Assembly (NCBI GenBank): GCA_016717705.1
Contig: JADKFD010000102.1
Location: 95,001 to 111,139, forward strand
DNA from: Rhodanobacteraceae bacterium
Lineage (GTDB): Bacteria; Pseudomonadota; Gammaproteobacteria; Xanthomonadales; SZUA-5
Length of the DNA stretch: 16,139 bases
Direction: 5' to 3'
The position numbers and the translations under genes are program-made. The notes beneath the pieces are model-generated. The model did no database searches. It was not told the DNA's origin and saw only the letters and a list, made by a program, of their open reading frames with translations. This document shows, piece by piece, positions 1 through 6,886 of this stretch; position 1 is the stretch's first letter, and each line of letters begins with the position of its first letter.

Positions 1-545
<545 letters not shown>

Positions 546-621
546 TATAACTCAAAGCCCATGCGACGAACGACATGATCGTTCTCCTGGCGCCAATGGC
601 TACCTGCCCATTCCTTTTCAA

Positions 622-737
622 TGCTTGGCGACCATAGCGGCGTGGTCCCACCCGATCCCATCCCGAACTCGGAAGTGAAACGCGCCAGCGCCAATGGTAG
701 TGTGCATCCGCATGCGAGAGTAGGTCATCGCCAAGCA
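622..737 (+). rRNA. rrf: 5S ribosomal RNA
   Basis: This is a complete 5S rRNA gene of about 116 nt. The ends tgcttggcg (622-630) and cgccaagca (729-737) are perfectly complementary and form helix I. The interior carries the diagnostic 5S blocks gtggtcccaccc, cccgaactcggaagtgaaacg and gcgagagtaggtcatcg. It lies directly downstream of the 23S gene and upstream of a strong hairpin, as the last gene of the rRNA operon. The exact 5' nucleotide could be one base either way. Confidence 0.96.
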
Positions 738-749
738 CCTTTTTGACAC

Positions 750-781
750 CACAACGCCCAGCCGAAAGGCTGGGCGTTGTG
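750..781 (+). terminator. rRNA operon terminator hairpin
   Basis: A perfect 14-bp GC-rich stem (750-763 with 768-781) closes on a GAAA tetraloop (764-767), 12 nt after the 5S gene. A short T-run (741-744) precedes the stem, and the sequence after it (gctttgtgcggtt) is only modestly T-rich. This is therefore a strong hairpin with a weak U-tract. Its position at the end of the rRNA operon, before an unrelated gene, makes termination its likely role. Confidence 0.82.
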
Positions 782-909
782 CTTTGTGCGGTTCCGGTGG
801 CGGTTCCGGCATTCGCACAGGTCACCCTGCATCAGGGGCCAACGCAACAGATGTCGCGGGATGTTGTCATTTGCGATGATCTGTCGATTGCAGTGCAGCG
901 AGGATTCCA

Positions 910-2151
910 GTGTCCGACCGAGTGGTGCTCGCCATACCTGCACGCTTCGCTGCCAGCCGATTGCCTGGCAAGCCGCTTCGGATGATTGCGGGCAAGCCCT
1001 TGATCGCTCACGTCATCGATCGTGCGAGGTGCTTTCCGGACGTCGACATCATCGTTGCCACCGACGATGCGCGGATAGCGTCAGTCGTTGAGTCTCTGGG
1101 CGTCGACGTCGCGTTGACTCGCTCAGATCACGCCACCGGCAGTGATCGACTTGCCGAGGTCGCATCTGCGCGAGCGTGGGCTGACGATACGATTGTGGTT
1201 AATCTTCAAGGTGACGAGCCGTTGATGCCCCTGAGCGCGCTCTCGGCCGTCGTCGCCGCCTTGCGCTCAGATGCCGACGCGTCCGCCGCCACGCTCGCCA
1301 CCCCCATTCTCGACGTCGCCGAGGCTTTTGACCCTGCATGCGTCAAGGTTGTCTGCAGTTTGGCTGGTCGCGCGCTCTATTTCAGTCGCGCACCTGTGCC
1401 GTGGGCTCGCGATGCCTGGGCGCGTGATCGCGACGTTTTGCCATCCGACACTCTGCTGCGGCATCTGGGCTTGTATGCATATCGGGCGCACACTTTGCGC
1501 AGGTTTTCGGAACTGACGCAGACCCCGCTTGAGCGCGCGGAGTCCCTGGAGCAGTTGCGATTGCTCGAAAATGGCATGTCGATTGCGGTGCGCCTGGCTC
1601 CGGAGAGCATTCCTCCCGGCGTCGATACCCCGGAGGACCTGCATCGCGTCGAAGCGGCGCTCAAGTTGCAACGGCTGTCTGCGTCCGTCGTACGCAAGGT
1701 CATGTTCGTGTGCCTTGGCAATATCTGCAGGTCGCCGCTTGCCGAGGCCTACGCCCGAGCCGTGTTTTCTTCTCGCAGGCTTCAGGTGGAGGTCTGTTCA
1801 TCAGGTACCAGTGGACAACATGAAGGTGAACCCGCAGATCGAGGAGCAGTTGAAATTGCACGCTTGCAAGGCATTGATCTTTCTCGACATCGCGCCAGGC
1901 AGACGCGCACAACGGACTTTATCGATTGCGACCTGCTGTTGGCGCTGGATCAACAGAATCTGACCGACCTGAGCGCTCGCTGTCCTTCGCAGCACGCTGC
2001 CAAAGTGATGCGCCTTCTGGACTTCGCGCCGGGCTCCGGGCATCGTGACGTGCCTGATCCTTACGGCGGTTCCAATGCGGACTTTGCGCGTTCCTTCGCG
2101 TTGATTCGCGCCGCTGTGGACGGTCTTGCCGGGCGATTGGCTGGCGGTTGA
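910..2151 (+). CDS. kdsB: KdsB (CMP-Kdo synthetase) fused to a low-molecular-weight protein tyrosine phosphatase
   Basis: The protein is 413 aa with two enzymes in one frame. Residues 1 to ~255 match 3-deoxy-manno-octulosonate cytidylyltransferase, which makes CMP-Kdo from Kdo and CTP for the lipopolysaccharide inner core in the cytoplasm. The nucleotide-binding start IPARFAASRLPGKPL, VNLQGDEP (QGDEP at 100-104), ALYFSRAPVPW, LLRHLGLYAYR and the ending GVDTPEDLHRVEA are all present. From ~265 to the end it matches low-molecular-weight protein tyrosine phosphatases, with the P-loop CLGNICRS (Cys268 nucleophile, Arg274) and the general acid Asp383 in DPYG. The GTG start is supported by GAGG at 900-903 with a 6-nt gap. 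No stop lies between the domains in any forward frame, so a lost stop is not evident. An in-frame ATG at 1702, with aagg just upstream, could also allow a separate phosphatase product. Related genomes usually have these as separate neighbouring genes (from memory). First gene of a tight forward string. Confidence 0.93.
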   Translation: MSDRVVLAIPARFAASRLPGKPLRMIAGKPLIAHVIDRARCFPDVDIIVATDDARIASVVESLGVDVALTRSDHATGSDRLAEVASARAWADDTIVVNLQGDEPLMPLSALSAVVAALRSDADASAATLATPILDVAEAFDPACVKVVCSLAGRALYFSRAPVPWARDAWARDRDVLPSDTLLRHLGLYAYRAHTLRRFSELTQTPLERAESLEQLRLLENGMSIAVRLAPESIPPGVDTPEDLHRVEAALKLQRLSASVVRKVMFVCLGNICRSPLAEAYARAVFSSRRLQVEVCSSGTSGQHEGEPADRGAVEIARLQGIDLSRHRARQTRTTDFIDCDLLLALDQQNLTDLSARCPSQHAAKVMRLLDFAPGSGHRDVPDPYGGSNADFARSFALIRAAVDGLAGRLAGG

Positions 2152-2180
2152 GCGGGTTTTGCAGGGAACGGAGCTGGCGT

Positions 2181-2669
2181 ATGAGCGGTAGCGGTGAAAT
2201 TTACATTGCAGAACTGCCTAGCGAGCTCACCTGGGTCAATACAGATGAGCGTCTGCACCTGACAGCACTGCGCGGCAAAGCCGTGCTGCTCAACTTCTGG
2301 ACGGGTTCCAGTATCGCGTGCGAGCAGCAAGCTCAAGAGCTGCGGCAGCTGGAGGCCAAGTTCCACGACGGTCTCGCAATACTCGGGATTCATACGCCCA
2401 AGCACCCGGCCGAGGCGGAAGATGACAGTGTTCTGAAGATGGCCAATCGCTGGCATCTGCGTCATCCGGTTGCCAATGATCGGGAGTGGGTGCTTTGGCG
2501 ACAACTCGGAATCCAGGCTTGGCCGACCGTCGTGTTGCTGGATCACGAAGCGCGCGTGGTCGGCATCTATCAGGGTGACGGTCGTAAAGCCGAGCTGGAG
2601 CGCGCATCCAGGAAATCCTGGACAAGGCAGCCGAGGCGGATCGCCGAAGTTATGACCCAGCTCCGGTAG
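2181..2669 (+). CDS. Thioredoxin-like N-terminal part of an NHL-repeat protein, broken by a frameshift
   Basis: This is the first half of what should be a ~478-aa thioredoxin-fold plus NHL-propeller protein, of the type seen in NHLRC2-like proteins. ATG at 2181 is preferred because GGAG lies 7-8 nt upstream; an in-frame TTG at 2148 overlaps the kdsB stop but has no such support. Residues ~16-140 show the thioredoxin fold: VLLNFW before the active site, then the ILGIH strand, and the cis-proline in AWPTVVLLD (Pro115). The usual redox motif of this family (CCINC) reads SSIAC here, so only Cys47 remains. True homology ends at residue ~142 (ELERA). The codons after that give a nonsense tail to the TAG at 2667. 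The propeller continues in the -1 frame from 2606, as if one A were missing from gcaatcc. The oxidoreductase role is uncertain given the missing cysteine. Confidence 0.82.
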   Translation: MSGSGEIYIAELPSELTWVNTDERLHLTALRGKAVLLNFWTGSSIACEQQAQELRQLEAKFHDGLAILGIHTPKHPAEAEDDSVLKMANRWHLRHPVANDREWVLWRQLGIQAWPTVVLLDHEARVVGIYQGDGRKAELERASRKSWTRQPRRIAEVMTQLR

Positions 2670-3616
2670 CGCGCAAGCCCGAGCCGCGTTCGCCCTTGCG
2701 TTTCCCGACGCGGATAGTGGCGTCGCCGACGCATCTGTACGTGGCGGACACCGGTTACAACCGAATCCTGGAACTTGGATTCGAGGGGAACATCACACGA
2801 CAGTTCGGATCAGGCAATCCGGGGCATTGGGATGCGCGTGGGACCGAGGCAGGTTTTCGCGATCCCGTCGGTCTCGCCCTGTGGAAGGATCAGTTGTTCG
2901 TTGCCGATGCGGGAAATCACTCGATCCGTCGAGTGCGCCTGGTGAGCGGGGACGTGGAAACGCTGGCGGGAAACGGCACCTGTGATCGCCCAACCGCCCC
3001 CGACATCGCGCAACCGCGCGCGACTCCCATGGCTTCGCCGCTGGATATCGCAGTACTGAACGATCGCCTGTATATCGCGATGGCAGGTGTGCATCAGATC
3101 TGGCAGCTGGACCTGGGACGAGGGTCTCTCGGCTTGTTTGCCGGCAATGGCCGCGAGGACGGCGTCGACGGAACCGGTTCGTTCTGCAGCCTCGCCCAAC
3201 CCAGCGGCCTGGCAGTGACCGCCGATACGCTGTACGTCCTCGATGCGGCATCCTCGTCGTTGCGCAGTGTGCGTTTTGCCGACGGTCGGGTGTCGACACT
3301 GGTTCCTGGCGGCTTGTTTTCCGACGGCTCTGCCGATGGCCTCGGGATCGCGGCACGCATGTGTCATCCGACGGCCGTGCATGCAGACCTCGCGCGTGGC
3401 GTGCTTTGGATTGCGGACACCTTCAATCACAAGCTGCGCGTTTACAGCATAGCCAAAGCCGAGCTGAAGACGGTCAATCTGAATTATCCCCTGCGGTCAC
3501 CCGCGGGTGTCTGTGTGGCACAGCAGGCAGTGTGGATCGCCAACACCAATGCCCACGAAATCTTGAAGCTCGACTTGAAGACTGGCCGCCTTGCGCGTCT
3601 GCCGATCACCAGTTGA
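2606..3616 (+). CDS. NHL-repeat beta-propeller, C-terminal part of the frameshifted thioredoxin-NHL protein
   Basis: This is the second half of the broken gene. It has no convincing start of its own; a TTG at 2696 falls inside the first blade. Read from 2606 it begins IQEILDKAAEAD, the natural continuation of the thioredoxin domain. A proline-rich linker ending in PRSPLRFP follows, then six NHL-type blades. Their typical signatures include LYVADTGYNRILEL, LFVADAGNHSIRRV, LYIAMAGVHQIWQL, LYVLDAASSSLRSV, LWIADTFNHKLRVY and VWIANTNAHEILKL. NHL propellers are interaction scaffolds in other proteins; the partner here is unknown. The stop is 18 nt upstream of uvrC, so this gene is probably co-transcribed with kdsB and uvrC. 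Restoring one base near 2606 joins both parts into one 478-aa reading frame. Confidence 0.83.
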   Translation: MQEILDKAAEADRRSYDPAPVARKPEPRSPLRFPTRIVASPTHLYVADTGYNRILELGFEGNITRQFGSGNPGHWDARGTEAGFRDPVGLALWKDQLFVADAGNHSIRRVRLVSGDVETLAGNGTCDRPTAPDIAQPRATPMASPLDIAVLNDRLYIAMAGVHQIWQLDLGRGSLGLFAGNGREDGVDGTGSFCSLAQPSGLAVTADTLYVLDAASSSLRSVRFADGRVSTLVPGGLFSDGSADGLGIAARMCHPTAVHADLARGVLWIADTFNHKLRVYSIAKAELKTVNLNYPLRSPAGVCVAQQAVWIANTNAHEILKLDLKTGRLARLPITS

Positions 3617-3634
3617 ACGCGACTGAAGTGCAGG

Positions 3635-5473
3635 ATGTCACGCGAGCCCGAACCGACGTCCGCCGCGTTTGATGGCCGGGATTTCGCGCGCACCTTGACC
3701 GGTGAGCCGGGCGTCTATCGGATGCTGGGCGAGGGTGATTCAGTGCTCTACGTGGGGAAGGCGCACAACTTGCGCTCCCGCGTCGAGAGCTACTTTGCTC
3801 GGGGAGCCCATGACGCCCGTATAACCAGCATGGTCATGCAGGTGCGCCGCATCGAGGTGATGGTCACGCGCACGGAAGCGGAGGCTCTGTTGCTCGAGAG
3901 TCAGCTGATCAAGGCGCTCAAGCCGCGGTACAACATCGACCTTCGTGACGACAAGAGCTATCCCTGGATTCGTCTCAGCGCCAGCGACGAATTCCCGCGC
4001 GCAGCGTTCCATCGTGGCGCGCGTGCTGGAGCCGATCGTTACTTTGGTCCGTTTCCCAGTGCCTGGGCTGTTCGCGAGACTCTGAATCTGGTGCAGAAGA
4101 CGTTCAAGTTGCGATCTTGCGAGGACAGCGTGTTCGCCAATCGCAGCCGGCCGTGTCTGCAACATCAGATTCAACGCTGCAGTGCGCCTTGTGTCGCCTT
4201 GATCGATCGTCATGCCTATGCGGCAGATGTACGTCATGCAGTGCTGGTACTCGAAGGGCGTAGTTCGACCCTGATCGATGAGCTCAACGGCGAGATGGAT
4301 CGCGCTTCGGCAACACTTGAGTTCGAGCGCGCGGCGCAATTGCGCGATCAGATTTCAGCCCTGCGCCGGGTGCTCGCCACCCAGTTCGTTCAGGGCGAAC
4401 GTGGAGACCTCGACGTACTGGCTTGTCGCAGTCGCAACGGCAAGGCCTGCGTCGAGGTGCTGTTCTTCCGTGGGGGCATGAGTCTGGGCAATCGCAGCTA
4501 TTTCCCCCGCTTTCTCGGCGAGGCAAGCGAGGCAGAAGTGCTGCGCGCTTTTGTCGTCCAACACTACGCAGATCAGGCGGCGCCGGCTGAATTGCTGCTC
4601 AGTCACAGGATCGAAGATCAGGATGTCGCAGCTGAATTGCTCAGCGAGCGCAGTGGTCGCCGAGTTCGCTTGATCGACAATCCGCGTGGCGACCGCGCCC
4701 GTTGGGTCGACATGGCCATGCGCACTGCCGAGGCGACCCTGGAAACCGAACTCGCCGCCAGTGCGACTTTCAACGCGCGTCGCGAGGATTTGTGCCGATT
4801 GCTTGGCCTGGTGCAGGCCCCGGCCCGAATTGAATGCTTCGACATCAGTCACACGCAGGGCGAGGGTACGGTCGCCTCATGCGTCGTTTTCGATGCGCAG
4901 GGACCGCTGCGCAGCGACTATCGACGCTTCAATATCGAGGGCATCGAGCCGGGAGATGATTACGCCGCGATGAAACAGGCGCTGCAAAGGCGATTCGGCC
5001 GGCTTGCCAGGGGCGAGGGCGTGGCGCCGGATCTGCTGTTGATCGACGGCGGCATCGGACAACTGCGCCAAGCGACATCAGTTCTGGCGGAACTGGCGAT
5101 CGACGGTATAGCCGTCGTGGGCGTCGCCAAGGGCCCCGAACGACGCCCGGGGCATGAAACTCTCGTGCTTGCTCCGGATATGCGCGAATTGGAGCCCGGC
5201 CCCAGTTCCAAGGCCTTACACTTGATCCAGCAGGTGCGCGACGAAGCACATCGCTTTGCAATTACCGGTCACCGGGGACGGCGCAGCAAAGCTCGGCAAA
5301 AATCAGTTCTGGAAGATGTTCCGGGCATTGGCAGCAAGCGCAAGCGTGCCCTGTTGAAGGCTTTCGGCGGTTTGCACGGTATTCAGCGCGCGGCTGTGGA
5401 AGACTTGATCACTGTCGAGGGAATCGATCGCGCCCTCGCGCAGCGCATCTTCGATCTGTTTCACGAACGCTGA
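3635..5473 (+). CDS. uvrC: UvrC, excinuclease ABC subunit C
   Basis: UvrC makes the two incisions on either side of a DNA lesion once UvrB is bound, in nucleotide excision repair. At 612 aa it is the normal full length. The N-terminal GIY-YIG nuclease (about residues 20-100) has GVYRML and LYVGKAHNLRSRV. Four cysteines at 162, 174, 182 and 186 (spacing 11, 7 and 3) match the iron-sulfur cluster pattern of the family. The UVR segment for UvrB contact is near 205-245 (LEFERAAQLRDQI). The C-terminal RNase H-like nuclease carries Asp403 in ECFDISHTQGEG and Asp471 in LLIDGGIGQL. A helix-hairpin-helix pair covers ~555-607 (VPGIGSKRKRALL, VEGIDRALAQRI). The ATG at 3635 follows the NHL stop by 18 nt, with only a weak purine stretch before it. 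pgsA follows after 8 nt, the common uvrC-pgsA pairing. Confidence 0.98.
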   Translation: MSREPEPTSAAFDGRDFARTLTGEPGVYRMLGEGDSVLYVGKAHNLRSRVESYFARGAHDARITSMVMQVRRIEVMVTRTEAEALLLESQLIKALKPRYNIDLRDDKSYPWIRLSASDEFPRAAFHRGARAGADRYFGPFPSAWAVRETLNLVQKTFKLRSCEDSVFANRSRPCLQHQIQRCSAPCVALIDRHAYAADVRHAVLVLEGRSSTLIDELNGEMDRASATLEFERAAQLRDQISALRRVLATQFVQGERGDLDVLACRSRNGKACVEVLFFRGGMSLGNRSYFPRFLGEASEAEVLRAFVVQHYADQAAPAELLLSHRIEDQDVAAELLSERSGRRVRLIDNPRGDRARWVDMAMRTAEATLETELAASATFNARREDLCRLLGLVQAPARIECFDISHTQGEGTVASCVVFDAQGPLRSDYRRFNIEGIEPGDDYAAMKQALQRRFGRLARGEGVAPDLLLIDGGIGQLRQATSVLAELAIDGIAVVGVAKGPERRPGHETLVLAPDMRELEPGPSSKALHLIQQVRDEAHRFAITGHRGRRSKARQKSVLEDVPGIGSKRKRALLKAFGGLHGIQRAAVEDLITVEGIDRALAQRIFDLFHER

Positions 5474-5481
5474 GAGTGTGC

Positions 5482-6063
5482 ATGAGTGCCCGTTCGCCAC
5501 ACGCGATGCCGCTTAACCTGGCAACTTTGCTGACTCTGGCGCGAATCGTCCTGATTCCAGTGCTGGTCGTGCTCTTCTACGCCCCTTGGGTCTGGACGCA
5601 CAAGGCCGCGGCCATGGTGTTCCTCGCCGCTGCACTGACCGATTGGCTCGATGGCTGGGTCGCGCGACGCTTCGATCAGGCCTCGAGTTTTGGCGCTTTC
5701 CTCGATCCTGTGGCCGACAAGTTGATGGTCGCGGTGGCGCTGGTTCTGGTGGTCCAGGCGGATCCACATCCATGGCTGGCGATTGCATGCGCGGTGATCA
5801 TCGGACGCGAGATCAGCATTTCAGCCCTGCGCGAGTGGATGGCTGAACTGGGTCAGCGGGCGCTGGTGCGCGTCGGCGGCATTGGCAAGATCAAGACCAT
5901 CGTGCAGATGACGGCACTGACCATGCTGCTGTGGCGTGACCCGCTGTGGGGGCTCCCGATCTACAGCATCGGATTGGTGCTGCTGGCGGCGGCGGCGGTG
6001 TTGACCTTGTGGTCGGCAGGGCACTATCTGCGAGCCGCGAAGAAAGTGCTTCTCGGGTGTTGA
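5482..6063 (+). CDS. pgsA: PgsA, CDP-diacylglycerol-glycerol-3-phosphate 3-phosphatidyltransferase
   Basis: PgsA is an inner-membrane enzyme that joins CDP-diacylglycerol and glycerol-3-phosphate to make phosphatidylglycerophosphate, the precursor of phosphatidylglycerol and cardiolipin. The protein is 193 aa, close to the usual ~185. The CDP-alcohol phosphatidyltransferase signature is complete: Asp54, Asp57-Gly58, Ala61-Arg62, Gly71, Asp75 and Asp79 in TDWLDGWVARR...FGAFLDPVADK. Hydrophobic segments flank it (LARIVLIPVLVVLFYAPW near the N terminus, then LMVAVALVLVV, WLAIACAVIIG, and a C-terminal VLLAAAAVLTLW). ATG 5482 was chosen because a GAGAG stretch lies ~5 nt upstream. A GTG at 5476 is 6 nt earlier in frame, and an ATG at 5506 is also possible. 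The stop codon overlaps the -35 box of the following tRNA promoter. Confidence 0.96.
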   Translation: MSARSPHAMPLNLATLLTLARIVLIPVLVVLFYAPWVWTHKAAAMVFLAAALTDWLDGWVARRFDQASSFGAFLDPVADKLMVAVALVLVVQADPHPWLAIACAVIIGREISISALREWMAELGQRALVRVGGIGKIKTIVQMTALTMLLWRDPLWGLPIYSIGLVLLAAAAVLTLWSAGHYLRAAKKVLLGC

Positions 6064-6087
6064 CACCCAGAGAGATTTCGCTATGCT
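6060..6087 (+). promoter_or_regulatory. Sigma-70-type promoter of the tRNA cluster
   Basis: A perfect -35 box TTGACA (6060-6065) is followed after 16 bp by TATGCT (6082-6087), a five-of-six match to TATAAT. tRNA-Gly starts 13 nt past the -10 box. The -35 box overlaps the TGA stop of pgsA, so the tRNA genes have their own promoter embedded in the end of the protein-coding string. Seen directly in sequence; activity is inferred. Confidence 0.75.
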
Positions 6088-6099
6088 TGTCAGTCTCTT

Positions 6100-6175
<76 letters not shown>

Positions 6176-6184
6176 GTTTCAGGG

Positions 6185-6210
6185 CAAAACCTCGGTCCAC
6201 CGGGGTTTTG
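6185..6210 (+). terminator. Terminator-like hairpin between tRNA-Gly and tRNA-Cys
   Basis: The arm caaaacctcgg (6185-6195) pairs with ccggggttttg (6200-6210), an 11-bp stem with one T-G wobble and a 4-nt loop. The 3' arm ends in TTTT and is followed by gttgtttc. This resembles an intrinsic terminator, but tRNA-Cys starts 32 nt later and no separate promoter was recognised for it. The hairpin may therefore only attenuate transcription or act in precursor processing. Confidence 0.5.
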
Positions 6211-6242
6211 TTGTTTCAGGGGTTGCAATTCCCCGAAGGTCT

Positions 6243-6316
6243 GGCCAGGTGGCAGAGTGGTCATGCAGCGGCCTGCAAAGCCGCGTACGCCGGTTCGATT
6301 CCGACCCTGGCCTCCA
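6243..6316 (+). tRNA. tRNA-Cys, anticodon GCA
   Basis: This is a 74-nt tRNA with acceptor arms ggccagg (6243-6249) and cctggcc (6306-6312), discriminator T and encoded CCA (6314-6316). The anticodon stem gcggc/gccgc holds the loop ctgcaaa, placing GCA at 6275-6277. The T-arm is cggttcgattccg. It lies 67 nt after tRNA-Gly and is probably part of the same transcript. Confidence 0.97.
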
Positions 6317-6358
6317 TACCTTCCAAACAACGATGTCCCCGCAGTGCTGGTGTAGCCC

Positions 6359-6623
6359 AGGGACCCTCTGAACAAGTTCTGCGAGCCGCGTTGTGTCCCA
6401 TTTTGCCTGGCGCTAGGCGCGGTCCGAAGGTCGTAGCATGGCCTACGAAGCCGAGGACCGGAACGACGCGGCAGGCAAATGGGACACAACCCCGGCAGGG
6501 CCGAACGGCCTCCAGCTGCGTCTGACACCTCGACCAGAGCGCAGACTATGGCCTTCGGTGGCATCCTTGCTGGCGACCGTTTCAGCCGCCGTCGCGGCCG
6601 CAGAACTTGTTCAGAGGGTCCCT
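6359..6623. mobile_element. MITE-like element with 25-bp terminal inverted repeats and an internal long hairpin
   Basis: The ends are a perfect 25-bp inverted repeat: 6359-6383, beginning agggaccctctgaac, and its complement at 6599-6623. A further 6 bp (gccgcg) match after a one-base bulge. Inside, next to the left end, 6390-6409 (gttgtgtcccatttt...) and 6472-6490 form a second 19-bp inverted repeat differing by one extra T. That repeat encloses nested stems: cggtcc/ggaccg (6420-6425 with 6455-6460) and tcgtag/ctacga (6431-6436 with 6443-6448). There is no transposase-sized gene, so if mobile it is non-autonomous. No clear target-site duplication was found. It separates tRNA-Cys from tRNA-Leu and accounts for most of the 321-bp gap between them. 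Confidence 0.72.
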
Positions 6624-6637
6624 AGGCTTGGTTTCCT

Positions 6638-6721
6638 GCCCGGATGGCGAAATCGGTAGACGCAAGGGACTTAAAATCCCTCGACCTTGCGGTCATGCGG
6701 GTTCGACCCCCGCTCCGGGCA
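6638..6721 (+). tRNA. tRNA-Leu, anticodon UAA
   Basis: This is an 84-nt class II tRNA with a long variable arm. Acceptor arms are gcccgga (6638-6644) and tccgggc (6714-6720), with discriminator A at 6721. The anticodon stem aggga/tccct encloses cttaaaa, giving TAA at 6672-6674. The T-arm is cgggttcgacccccg. Unlike the two tRNAs upstream, the 3' CCA is not encoded: the bases after the discriminator are CAA, so maturation would need CCA-adding enzyme. It begins 14 nt after the MITE-like element. Confidence 0.96.
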
Positions 6722-6790
6722 CAAATTCGATACTGAATGCCAATCATGCGACTGGCACACGCGGTCCAAAGCCGTGTCTGCTTTGTGGTT

Positions 6791-6824
6791 CGGACATGGT
6801 GCCCGTTGGCTGGCACAGTGTCCG
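6791..6824. terminator. Hairpin between tRNA-Leu and the nadK stop
   Basis: The arm cggacatggtgcc (6791-6803) pairs with ggcacagtgtccg (6812-6824) at 12 of 13 positions (one wobble, one mismatch), with an 8-nt loop. It lies between the converging tRNA cluster and nadK, where a two-way terminator would be expected. Neither flank has a T-tract, so intrinsic termination is not demonstrated. The rest of 6722-6886 shows nothing else recognisable. Confidence 0.4.
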
Positions 6825-6886
6825 TAAAGCGCGATGCATTCCTGCTAGCGTCAGCCCGTTCAACGCACAAACCCCGGGGCCTGCGC

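Noticed and set aside
2148..2180. TTG start overlapping the kdsB stop for the thioredoxin-like gene
   Set aside because: The ATG at 2181 has a good GGAG site; the extra residues (MSGFCRERSWR) do not fit the family.
2588..2669. Programmed -1 ribosomal frameshift in the thioredoxin-NHL gene
   Set aside because: No X-XXY-YYZ slippery heptamer and no obvious downstream stimulatory hairpin in the overlap; a missing base explains the break more simply.
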